Assembly: GCA_023333625.1 (NCBI GenBank)
Contig: CM041639.1
Location: 8,010,952 to 8,074,951, forward strand
Source of the DNA: Bothriochloa decipiens
Lineage: Eukaryota; Streptophyta; Magnoliopsida; Poales; Poaceae
Direction of reading: 5' to 3'
Length of the DNA: 64,000 nt
The notes under the pieces were generated by a model. It was not told the origin of the DNA. It ran no database searches and worked only from the letters and a program-made list of their open reading frames with translations. Made by a program: the position numbers and the translations under genes. This document shows positions 35,147 through 45,357 of this stretch, piece after piece (the first letter of the stretch is position 1; the number at the start of each line of letters is the position of its first letter).

Positions 35147-36073
35147 TGTTGGAAATAAGAGCAATTTAGCGATGTACAAATTAATTCCGACAATGAGAAA
35201 AAGACCAACAACATGTACCACAGGTATGTGATTTGATACTAGCAATAGAGAGAATGCAAGAACGAACAACGGAGAGAGAATCGGCATTCTTACAGTGGGA
35301 TTACTGGCGAAGGAAGACGTAGCAGACCGTCGACTGAGATCCGGATTAGCGGCGTAGAGGGAAGAAGACGTCCAGCGAGCAGTCACGACGGCGCTTCCTA
35401 AAAACCTGATACGCCCCCTACCCCGTGCAGGGACGCGAGGAGACATAGGCTTCGGAGCCTGCTCTCCCGACACCGATGGCACGTCATCGACGGGATGGGG
35501 AAGACGGCGGTAGCGCAGCACTATGGCGAGGAAGAGATGAATCTCTCGGTACTGAGGACGATATCTCGCTCCATATTTATACACGCGTCGCAGCAAATAG
35601 GAAAGTAATTAGCCGCTCAATCACAGTATTATGGTAATTGACCTGCCGTTTGTGCACTTACTATAATACGAGAATAATTGCTTACCAAATAGGCCAGCGC
35701 AATTTTCTCCATGCATGCAAAAATTCGGAGTGGCAAAAGGAGGCCGCACACCCGCAAGGGTCGGAGCGAGAAATCGGCGGACCATTCACGTGCATGTTGT
35801 GCGTGCGCGCCCATTAGCCCTCCCCGCCTGGACCGGCCCGGCCCGGCGAGGCGAGGCGAGGCGAGCGAGCGCGCGCGCATGTGGTTCTTCCTTTTCCTCT
35901 CCCCAATAGCTCCAACAAGATAGAGATAGTTCAACTATTTAAGTTGGTCTCACTCCTCTTGAAGTGGCAAGGTGGGACTAAAGTCCCCCACCTTTCCATA
36001 TATACATGCATGTGTGAGTGGGCCTTTGGGATTTATTTAGAATTGTTTAGCCCATGGCCCAAAACATCTAACA
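35147..36073 (-). repeat. 5' LTR of the lectin-intron copia element
   Basis: This LTR is 927 bp with TGTT...AACA ends on plus. Compared with the other LTR it has point changes and an expanded gaggc run near 35847-35862. Confidence 0.92.
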
Positions 36074-37115
36074 ACAACAACAACATAACCTTTTGTCCCA
36101 AGCAAGTTGGGGTAGGCTAGAGATGAAACCCAAAAAAGACCAAGAAACAAAGGACACATAGAGGGTACAAAAAAAGGATTACGGTTCAGGCACGTTAATT
36201 GCTAGTCTCTAAGCGCTCCTATCCATAGCTAAATCCTTAGGGATATTCCACTCCTTAAGGTCTCTCTTAACCGACTCGTTCCAAGTCAGTTTAGGTCGAC
36301 CTCTACCGTTCTTTACATTATCGACCCGCTTTACAACCCCACTACGCACCGGCGTCTCAGGTGGCCTCCGTTGGACATGGCCAAACCATCTCAACCGGTG
36401 TTGAATCAATTTCTCCTCAATTGGTGCCACCCCAACCCTATCCTGAATATCGTCATTCCGGAATCTATCCCTCCTTGTGTGCCCACAACACCATCGCAAC
36501 ATACGCATCTCTGCTACACTCAATTGCTGGATATGTCGTCTTTTTGTAGGCCAACATTCAGCACCGTATAACATCACCGGACAAATCACTGTCCTATAAA
36601 ACTTACCTTTTAACTTCTGAGGCACCCTTTTGTCACAGAGGACGCCTGAAGCTTGATGCCATTTCAATCAATCGGCTGAGATTCTATGCCTAACATCTTC
36701 ATCGATGTCGCCATCCTTTTGTAGCATCGATCCTAAATACCAAAAAGTATCCTTCTTGGCCATCACTTGCCCATCGAGACTAACGTCTCCCTCCTCATTC
36801 CTAGTCACGCTGAAGTCGCACCTCATGTACTCGGTCTTTGTCCTACTAAGTCTAAACCCTTTCGACTCTAACGTGTGCCTCAATAGTTCTAACTTCCTAT
36901 TAACCCCTGCCCTTGTCTCGTCAACTAGCACCACATCATCAGCAAAGAGCATACACCAAGGGATATCACCTTGTATGTCCCTTGTGACCTCATCCATCAC
37001 CAAAGATGTGGGTTTCATATCTATAAGAGTGGTTGGTTAATTTTGAAATATTGGTTAGTCGAACCTACACACCCTCCTCCTTTACCCGGGCTTGGGACCG
37101 ACTATGTTGAAACGA
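36074..37115 (-). mobile_element. RTE-clade LINE, internally deleted
   Basis: This is the same family as 23345-26252, on minus. The 3' tail (CAA)n on plus abuts the copia LTR. RT coding is recognisable from about 37018 (DEVTRDIQGDIPWCM, LFADDVVLVDE) down to 36209, with a stop after HRISAD and another shift. Upstream, about 37030-37115, lies a block with AAGCCCGGGTAAAGGAGGAG on minus, which I recall as the 5' leader of this family. Endonuclease and most of RT are missing, so this is an internal deletion rather than simple 5' truncation. Confidence 0.85.
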
Positions 37116-37208
37116 CTTAAGAAAGTCTTTCAATCAACATAGGAGGAGTTATACGTAGAAGACTCAGTTTCTTGAATTTATTTTCCTATAATAGATAATA
37201 GAAGCTAA

Positions 37209-38097
37209 CACTACCAGACTAGAACAGTTTCCCGTCGGTTTTCATTTTTCATGTCGGAACAAATTCCTGACAGTTACTGAAAACGGAGGGAATAATAAGG
37301 AGTATTCCTGTCGACACTCTAAAACCCATAGGAAATATAGATATCGTCACGAAACATGCCCGTGACTCCTGATGGCCTAGCCCATGCGACAGGAGTCCTC
37401 CTGCGTGGCTCGTAAAGTTTCCACGGAAAACTTTTGCATACTTTGCCTGACCAATAGCTAATTCTTCTTTACTTGCAGATGGGTAGTAGGGAGAATACGA
37501 AGGCAAAGTCCGTTTGATAATCAATTGCTGGTGCTGAAAGCGTCGCCCTGATGTTGTGTTATGCAGTCTTTTGTGTAGTTTTATGTCCTCTGAACTCAAT
37601 ATAGCTAGAGGGTAGACTTGTTGTGTAGTAGCTCAACTCACATTGTAGGAGCTGTCTTGATTTCCCATGGTTGGGACCAACTAATATCTACTGATTAGTT
37701 ACAACTATTTGAATTAGGATGACATGTGAATGTGATGAATAACATATTTTTATGGACAATGAGTCAGATATGTATATGTTGATTAACTAGTGCATCAATT
37801 AGCTACAATTACTGGATTAACGGTTGTAGCATACTAAATTGATTTTTTGGTGGTGTATATGTGTTCCCTATCAGCAAGATATTCCGGTCAGTGATCACGT
37901 CAGGAAAGACACATCACTACTCCCGTCGGTGCTGTTTTCCTAACAGGAATTCCTGACAATGTCAGGATCAAGGTTTAACTGATCAAGGAATAGTTTACTG
38001 TCGGTTGGGCGTCAGGAAAAGTGGATCTTTCCTGTCGAGCGTGTGGGTTTTTCCCGTCGGTTTTTGGCCATTGGGAAAAACCTCTACTTTGGTAGTG
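37209..38097. mobile_element. Non-autonomous CACTA transposon, 889 bp
   Basis: It begins CACTACCAGA and ends TTTGGTAGTG (reverse complement CACTACCAAA). TAA is duplicated on both sides (37206-37208 and 38098-38100). Subterminal CCCGTCGGTTTT/TTCCCGTCGGT motifs and related 'cctgtcg' and 'cctgac' blocks recur near both ends. No transposase is visible. It lies in the lectin intron, 26 bp past the donor of exon 2. Confidence 0.9.
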
Positions 38098-38613
38098 TAA
38101 CCCATTAATGTTGTTGTCCTCACCTTTGTTGGTCGATATACCGCACAGACATCAAGTTCTATAATATTCCCATCAGGTTTGGGAAGAATCCTTTTTTTGT
38201 TGATAAAACCTTGAGCCATAGTAAAGTGTCCAGTACCACTGATAATGGCCCACTGGTCTCCTTCTTCAACACCAACTCCCATTACCTGAAGTGTAGAACC
38301 CTTGAGCCTACAAATATATATTTAGTTTTTGTAAGCAAATAATTAGAACTCCTCTTCTCCATCTTGTACATGTATACACATAGCATAGTAGGAAAAACAT
38401 ACTACAGTAAAGTATTCCTTGTACCTACCGATGCAATGATGTAACAAGAAAAGTCAACATTACAGATCTATCGGTAATTATCAATAGCTTTTATGATACT
38501 AAAAGTTGACTGTTAGCATATTCACGTTCATATGTACTTATCTATGACTAAAAGCTTGTATCATGAAAAATGATGTATTAATACAGTGACCATTGGTCGA
38601 AACATACTACATA

Positions 38614-38839
38614 CTCCCTTTGTCCCATTGCTTTTGTTGTTTTTGACTTTTAGACTTCATGTTTGACCATCCGTCTTATTCAAAATTTTTATGTATAAAT
38701 TAATCAATATTAAAATATCTTTAATGATAAAATAAATCATAAAAAATAAATAATATTGATATAAATATTTTAAATAACAAGAATAATCAAACAAGATGGC
38801 ATGGAGTCCAAAATGATAATTTTAATGGAACGGAGGGAG
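38614..38839. mobile_element. Stowaway MITE in the dirigent intron
   Basis: The 226-bp AT-rich element has inverted ends CTCCCTTTGTCCCATT / AATGGAACGGAGGGAG and TA target duplications (38612-38613 and 38840-38841). This is the Tc1/mariner Stowaway signature. Confidence 0.9.
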
Positions 38840-38886
38840 TACATGACAATACACAAATAAATGTAGCCACAAAGTGATAGATAATA

Positions 38887-39132
38887 CTCCATCATGGAAG
38901 TCGTTTTGAACAAGGTTTGAGTCAAATATTAGAAATATATATCATAAATAACTTTTAAGTAGTTAAGTTTAGAGATGTGAAAACCTATGAATAGATCTGT
39001 CTAAAAAATAATTTTATAAAAAGTAGACATATATAATTTTTCAATAAATATTTTAAAAAATAAAAAGTCAAAATTATGTTTTAGACACCGCATCGTTGTC
39101 CAAAACGACTTTCTTTTCGAGTATCGAGGGAG
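38887..39132. mobile_element. Second Stowaway MITE in the dirigent intron
   Basis: The 246-bp element has ends CTCCATCATGGAAGTCGTTTT and the reverse of CTCCCTCGATACTCGAAAAG, with TA on both sides. Inverted blocks GAAGTCGTTTTGAACA and TGTCCAAAACGACTTTC mark the arms. It differs in sequence from the neighbouring MITE. Confidence 0.88.
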
Positions 39133-39929
39133 TACTTGATATGGAGTACTCAGCTAGTGTATACAATCAATTGACACAAATCATCTCAAGCATTAATTAG
39201 GACTATTAGGTCATGTTTATTTAATTTGGATCAATTAATTATCTGCTAATATAGTTAGCTAGGTAATAATATAACTACTCCCTCCATCTATCTATCTCCT
39301 CTCTTTTTTCCAAGAATCTCTTTCGTATTCTTGGATCGATCCCACGAAAAGTAATTATTAGCACAAACCAACGGTCAAACTCCGTACCATACCAGCGCGA
39401 GCCTTGTGCGCGAGCGACGACGGGCCCATCGTATATTGCCCAGTCGTTGGCCACAGTGGTGCCAAACCCATTAGCAGCACAAATACGCTCGAGGATGTTC
39501 GCATGTGTTGGATTGGGATCCGGGACAGTCTTGTGGTACAGGTATAAGCTGGTGATCCTAAGCTCGTGCCTCGTGGCGCTAGTATCTGGAGCTTTGGTGA
39601 TTTGGATGTTCCAGGGAAGCGGCGTGGTGGCAGGTGCCGCTATGCACCATGGGAAACTCAAACTTTATCACAGGAAATTCAAACTTTGCCTAGTGTCATA
39701 GACTTTGTCGAGTGCAACATTCGGCAAAGGCGGCACTCGGCAAAAAAGGTGTCACACTTGATGTCATGATCGCACTCGTCCGTCAAATTTTTTTTAAAAA
39801 AATTTACCGAGTGCCTTCCCTGGCACTCGGCAAAGAGGGTCTTTGTCGAGTGCCAGAGCTGTGGCATTCGGCAAAGCAGCCTTCTTTGTCGAGTGCCAGC
39901 TGCTTTGCCGAGTGCCTGCGCCTGGCACT

Positions 39930-40950
39930 CGGTGAAGGCCTTCTTTGCCGAGTGTCAAGGAAGGCACTCGGCAAAGATTTTTTGTTTCTTTTGAATTTTA
40001 GTTTTAAATTTTTTCTGTAGTCCAATTATATTGTATACAAGCATATGTTTGAATTTGAGACTTTTTTATAACTTTTTGCTATATTTTTTAAATTTATTTT
40101 GTTTACTTGTATTTTTTTGAAAAAGTAAATTTGAACTGGAGGTGCATGAAATAATAAAATATAGCCATTTAAAAAATAATATTCATATTAAAGAGTGTAT
40201 TTTGAGGCCGTATATAGAAACTTACCCTAAATTTTAAACGTCTTGTTCACGTAATATAACCATCCAGTTACAGGAGAAGTGTTTTTTTAATTATATAAAA
40301 TGCAAATAAAGTCCAAAAATTACGAAACTTATCGAGTTATTATGTTATCGCATTTGGAGGCTGTGGTAAAAAATTGAGAATATTTCGAGCAAATTGTGAT
40401 GTCGGATGCCTAAAACCCAAACATCTCCACATGTGAGCACTTGTGATCACAGGTGGAGATGTGTGGGTTTTTTCGCATCTGACATCACAACTTACTCGAA
40501 ACCTCCTTAAATTTTTACAACAACCTCCACATGCGATGTCATGACATCTCAACAAGTTTTATGATTTGCGGATTTCGTTTAGATTTTATATAATTAAAAA
40601 ATATTTCTCCCGCACGACCCTCATCATGTTACTGAATAACATGCTCAAAATTTCATGTGAGTTCCTGAATACGGCCTTAACATATACTACATATGATGAA
40701 TATAATTTTTTGAATCACTAAAATTTATTATTTCATGCACGTACATTTCAAATTTAAATTATCAAAAAATTCAACTAAATGAAATAAATAAATAAAATAT
40801 AACAAAGAAAGTAAAAAATATACCAAATTTTAAAATACAGCACTAAATATTGTATTAAGTCTACACAAAAAATTAGAGCCAAAAAAAAAGTTTGTCGAGT
40901 GCTGCAGTTGGCACTCGGCAAAATAGGTCTTTGCCGAGTGCCGCGCTAGC
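39930..40950. repeat. Long inverted repeat (foldback), about 500-bp arms
   Basis: The arms meet near 40443. The inner part pairs ATCTCCACATGTG with cAGGTGGAGATGTG. Going outward, TTGTGATGTCGGATGC pairs with GCATCTGACATCACAA and TTTAATTATATAAAAT with ATTTTATATAATTAAA. The outer ends both reach TTTGCCGAGTG motifs (39931-39976 and 40909-40942). Pairing is imperfect, but colinear for roughly 500 bp. Confidence 0.88.
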
Positions 40951-40979
40951 GGCTCCGATTAAAATAAAAAATAAAAAAA

Positions 40980-41631
40980 CAAACTAAATCGCCCAGGCCC
41001 AGGCCCTTATCCTACCCCTAACCGGCCGCACCCCGCACCAGCCCCCACGCCTGCCGCCGCCAAATCGGGCCGGCCCTGCGCCACAGCGCCGCCGCTCGCC
41101 GGCCCCGCGCCACCGCGCCACCCGCCCCCGCAGCCCCCGCCGCCGCCGTAGCTCGCCCCCGGCCGCCCGCGCCTCGCCTCGCCTCGCGCAGCCCGTCGCC
41201 CTGCTCCCGCACGGCACGCCCTCTCCCTCACCCTCCAGCGGCGCGTGCGGGTTATGGGCGACCCCCACCAGCAGCGCGCCCGTACGGCGACGCGTGCGGC
41301 TCAGGGACCGCTCCAGCAGTGCGCGGGGAGGGCGTGGCCCCTCCGGCGGCGCGGAGTTGGAGCTCGCGGATCCGGCGGTGTAGCGCTTCCCACCCTGTCC
41401 AACACCAGATGCGGCACGGCAGCCACGTCGCTCCTCGTCCACGCGGATCCAGGGCGGGTGGCATGGATCCCGAAGGGACTCCCCTGCCACTGACCTCACC
41501 GCGGATCGGGAGGTCACGGACAATGACGCCGGCAAAGGAGACTCGCCACCACCAGCTGCTCTGCTGCATCTCGCCCACGGCAGCTCGTCAGGCAAGAACT
41601 CAATTGGCCACAACATCGTGCATTCGTTGGG
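40980..41631 (+). other. GC-rich exon-like block inside the CACTA element
   Basis: The block is very GC-rich against its AT-rich surroundings. Several open frames overlap on both strands, and I cannot identify a protein. It ends at a possible splice donor (TTGG/GTAAGAAA, 41632), so it may be the first exon of the captured transcript that continues at 43232. Confidence 0.4.
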
Positions 41632-43231
41632 TAAGAAAAAAAATGATTTGCATATTTGTGTGCTTTAGCGTTTGCTTTGCTTTATGATTTGTGAATTGCT
41701 AGCGGCAGTGGCTAGCTGTGGTTGATGTATTAATTCTTCTGAACTGTACTGCTGTGGTTGATATAAAAAAGGCTTGAACTTATTAATTCAAATGTGGAGC
41801 AGGTGCAGACATATAACGATATTAGGTGCTACTTAGGCCTGTGAATAATTTTGTCTATGCATTCAGCAGTTTGGACTTCTGTTGGCAAGCAGTGTGGTGT
41901 TTCTTATATATAGTTGTATATACACTGCTTTGTAGTAGGTTGGATGTTCTAGTATTTATCATTAAATTTCAGTAGATACAAAATGTATGCTACACTTTTT
42001 TAAGCTGTTACAGAGCATCCATCTTTTGATGATTCACTCAAACACCTATTTGTTATATACACTGCAGACTGCACCAATGTGATGTGTTTTCAATTTAAGT
42101 AATGATAAAATTCTTACATAGGTGTTCAGGTTTCAGTAACTAGTGCAGCAGCACAACTCATTTTTATTATGAGTTCCATTGGATAATAGTCTTTGCTCTC
42201 ATGGGTAACTCTTCCATTTGTTTATCTGTTTATTACTACTTGCAAGGAATCCTGTACCTGAATGTTAGGAGCTACAGTTCTTCTCATTTTTGTTCCAAAG
42301 GTAGCTATTTTCATTTAAATACATAGCAGTAGTAGTAGATTGGGACTGTTGTTCTCTCAAGTCTGAACTCTGAACCAAGCAGAGCCAATGGTCAATAGCA
42401 GTACTCATTATTCAGAGTTCAAAGTGAACATCAATTTTTTCTGTGATAAGTAGTTGTGACTCAAATGCCTGTTTCTCCCTTTACTCTTATTCAATTGGTT
42501 ACTTAGATATAACAAACTGTGGTGCTGTACATAAGGTGGGCAATTGTGGTACCTGTTTCTAATTCCATCATGTTACTTAATTTTTTTGCAGGTCATTGCT
42601 GACCAAAAAAAGGAGATACAACCTGACATGCTTAAGAAAGAAGAAAGTTACATGTGTTGTGTAGCAGAGGTTTGTTGCTTGTGAGATAGCAGCTACCTAC
42701 TGTAGCAGATTGCTTCCTCAAGGGTCAAGGCATGTCATCTTAAAAGTAATAGATGCTAGATTGCCTACCTAGGATCCTATACTTGAGATTATGCTAGCTG
42801 ATGGCAATTTTGCTTGTTTCCGAAAAATGATGTCATATCTGTGATCATGCTTGTTATTGGAACAGTACGAGTATTTAACAAAGCTGACAGCTTTAATTTT
42901 TCAAACTATGCTTGTATTCTGAATCTGTACTGGTTGTGTCTGGACTAATCGCTTGGTTCAGTAGCAATGGTCTAGCTAGTAGGAAGCTTAATGGAACTTC
43001 ACCTGGAAAAAAATGTTTGTATGAATTGGTTGCCTGTAATGTTCAGAGATCAGTCTAGCTAGTAGTCATGTTAGTTTAGCATAAGATAAGATGCTTCCTG
43101 GATTATATCCAAGCAAATTCAAAATCATTGTTTTTAGCTCTACTACTACTGCTACTAAGCAGTAGCAATCACTGCATTGAGTTAGAGGCTGCAGTTTCAG
43201 TGTTTCAGTGATTGCACTATTTTTTTTTCAG

Positions 43232-43680
43232 GCTATTGAGGTAGAGGCTGAAGCTTACCCATTAAAAGATGAGCTGACAGCAAAATATATTTCCCTCAAC
43301 TTGGAACGAGTCCGACGCCTAAGGAGCAAGCTGGTTGCATTGACAAATGACAAGGAATGTCCACAAGGTAATATGACTTTAGGGAGTGATTATATAGAAA
43401 CATATGACTTTGGGAAGAAATTGCCTGGTATTACGTATGCTTTTCTATAAAATCTACTCAATATCATACTTCAGTTCACTTTATAGATTTTATTCCCAAG
43501 TGCAATATCATACTTCAGTTCACTCTATAGGTTATATTCCCAAGTGTTTTCCATAGTCACAAGTGTAATCATATTATGGAAAATGCAGATTCAGCTGGTT
43601 GTGTAGATACTACTGCACTTGGCCAATTCAGAAAATATAGTGCACTTGGTCTGCTGTACAAACAAATTATCATCCCACAG
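43232..43680 (+). pseudogene. Captured gene fragment, MRS2/CorA magnesium-transporter-like
   Basis: A 135-nt exon (43232-43366), preceded by a T-run and CAG and followed by GTAATA, encodes EAYPLKDELTAKYISLNLER followed by VRRLRSKLVALT. This resembles the helical region of plant MRS2 transporters, where EAxPxLDELTxxISxxNLxR and VRxxKSxLxxLT are typical. About 15 residues usually present just upstream are absent. A second exon-like segment (43589-43680, CAG before, GTAAAA after) has no match I know. There is no pore GMN motif or membrane segment, so it is not a working transporter. Confidence 0.55.
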
Positions 43681-44558
43681 GTAAAATGCAATGCATATTC
43701 TTCTCTTAACCTTGTAGCAGTTTCTGTCATACCTTTCTGTGAACTTGGTTTGGCTATTGGCTCAATCTATATACCTTGACCTGTAGGGAATAATACAACA
43801 GTGTCCTTGTTTAGGAAGAATGTGGCAAGGAATTGCCAAGGAAGTCATCTCCAGATTGGCTCTAGGGTGTGGTACGTCACTTTGTTCTTTTGCTTATTTG
43901 TTGCTTGTGGAGTTGAGAGAAATGGATTAGTTTATTTTTTTGGAAGCACCAAAAGGCATCTGTACAAATGTTTTGGTTCAGATTCGTGGCAGATTGTAGT
44001 CTTAGGTGCTCTGCAATGTATTCGTGGCAGTTTTGCTGCTACAAATAGTTTGTATATATAAGTAGTCAAGAAGTATATACTAGATTTCCTAAGTTTTGGA
44101 TCATTGCCTGGAATAATGTTATATAATCATATAAACTGTGTGATTCCCACACATGCTGTTGTTTACCTTCTGAGACGATTTAAATATGTTTTGTAGTGCT
44201 TTAAGGCACTATTTCAGTGTTACATGAATTGATGCTACTAAAGATTTTTTTTAAAAAAAAACAAATTGCTTTGCTGAGTGCCTGGGCTGTGGCACTCGGC
44301 AAAGAGTTTTTTTTAAAAAAAAACAAATTTCTTTGCCGAGTGCCTGCACAGTGGCACTCGGCAGAGAGTAATTCTTTGCCGAGTGTAGAAAAGTTAAAAA
44401 AAGAAGTAGACGGCGTGGCGGCGGACTACGGCGTTAAATCTTTGCCGAGTGCCTCTCTGGCACTCAGCAAAGACTTTGTCGAGTGTCCGTATTTTGGCAC
44501 TCGATAAAGAGTGCGTTTACCGTGATTCCGTGAATAGATACGCCGGTACCGCTTTGCC

Positions 44559-44712
44559 GAGTGCAAAGCAGCCTTTGCCGAGTGCAACAGGCACTCGGCA
44601 GAGTTTCACTCTCCTGTAGTGATAGACGGGAGTTGCTGAGTGCAAAGCAGCCTTTGCCGAGTGTAACAGGCACTCAGCAAAGTTTCACTCTCCAGTAGTG
44701 ATGGACGGGAGG
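44559..44712 (+). repeat. Tandem duplication of the CACTA right terminus
   Basis: A unit of about 79 bp, running from GAGTGCAAAGCAGCCTTTGC through the terminal TAGTG and on into GACGGGAG, occurs twice. This gives two terminus-like ends, at 44621 and 44700. Confidence 0.88.
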
Positions 44713-44769
44713 CTAGTCAATTTATGCTGGTCCTGGGAAGAATGAGTTCCAGCGATATGCTGATGCCTA

Positions 44770-44777
44770 TATTTATA
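44770..44777 (-). promoter_or_regulatory. TATA box candidate, possibly of the lectin gene
   Basis: On minus, the sequence reads GCCTATAAATATAGGC, a clear plant-type TATA box within a short palindrome. It points left toward the dirigent exon, from which it is now separated by the 5-kb CACTA element. It lies about 70 bp from the element's end, as a 5' UTR would require. The assignment is inference. Confidence 0.5.
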
Positions 44778-45357
44778 GGCATAGCTAGGTAGAGTGCAAT
44801 TGCCAGGACCACAGGCGGTGCACATGTGCCTGCCTCCTGTGTTCACCCCTTAAAAATTTACACCTAATAAAAATAGCTAATTACACCTAATAAAAAGCAT
44901 AATTAGTCCATGATCCTACGTGTATACTTGTAGTTACCTAAAAAATGAGGGATATTTTCTTGCTAGGATTCTAGACATGCAGATAAGTATAGATTCCAAA
45001 AATGCATTGATTATTACATGGAATTTTTTACGATATTATACGAAACGAGGTATCCCTCCGCTAAAATTTGCCCTTTTTGATGGATTTACCACTCCGAACC
45101 CCAGGTTTTTGGTGCATACAAGTATTTTTGTTACGGTGGTCTTCCCATGACTTGATAGAAGGATCCTGTGACTATAACTAGAAATGATCTTTCCCTCACG
45201 TTGTGCTATAATGGATGTTTCAATAGTAATCCGAACATGTTTCAACTGTAACAACAGTATGTTTCAAGTGTTCCGGGTGTCAGAAATGTGTTCTAAAGTG
45301 GATGTAGCAAGTGTTTCATTAGTATTTCGCAAACGTTTTACGCAGATGTCGCAAACA
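44778..45357. other. Intergenic sequence, nothing recognised
   Basis: AT-rich; no gene or repeat identified. Confidence 0.4.

Larger units (their letters stand above)
29782..36073 (-). mobile_element. Ty1-copia element (Tork-like) in the lectin intron
   Basis: The element is bounded by LTRs and flanked by ACAAC on both sides (29777-29781 and 36074-36078). Coding runs on minus. On plus, the sequence after the left LTR (30699-30713) is a pyrimidine-rich run, which is the polypurine tract on the coding strand. No clear initiator-Met primer site follows the right LTR. The right flank is the CAA-rich tail of an RTE LINE, so the copia entered that tail. Confidence 0.94.
38124..39661 (-). pseudogene. 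Dirigent-domain exons of the dirigent-jacalin chimeric lectin
   Basis: Exon 1 (about 39661-39346) encodes WNIQITKAPDTSATRHELRI, then TSLYLYHKTVPDPNPTHANI and GFGTTVANDWAIYDGP...ARAQG. Exon 2 (38307-38124) encodes KGSTLQVMGVGVEEGDQWAI, then SGTGHFTMAQGF and PDGNIIELDVCAVY, with an AAG/GTGAGG donor. Together they form one dirigent domain, which in other proteins guides phenoxy-radical coupling. The dirigent frame has no Met before the sequence turns into the CACTA element near 39665, so the start codon is missing or displaced. The best donor of exon 1 (39346/39345) does not match the phase of exon 2. With the broken jacalin exons, this is best called a pseudogene. Confidence 0.82.
39670..44700. 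mobile_element. CACTA transposon with captured gene sequence, about 5 kb
   Basis: Both ends carry many copies, in both orientations, of the motif TTTGCCGAGTGCC, which marks a common grass CACTA family. The right terminus reads TCACTCTCCAGTAGTG (reverse complement CACTACTGGAGAGTGA). The left terminus is decayed (about 39670, CACAGGAAATTCAAACTTTG), and no matching 3-bp duplication is visible. No transposase was recognised. Inside are a long inverted repeat (39930-40950), a GC-rich exon-like block (40980-41630) and spliced-looking fragments at 43232-43680. Confidence 0.82.

Noticed and set aside
39283..39300. Third Stowaway-like end (ACTCCCTCCATC)
   Set aside because: No matching inverted end was found nearby.
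40984..41616. Minus open frame of 210 codons in the GC-rich CACTA block
   Set aside because: Composition alone keeps several frames open on both strands. No motif was seen, and the better support is for a plus-strand exon ending at a splice donor.
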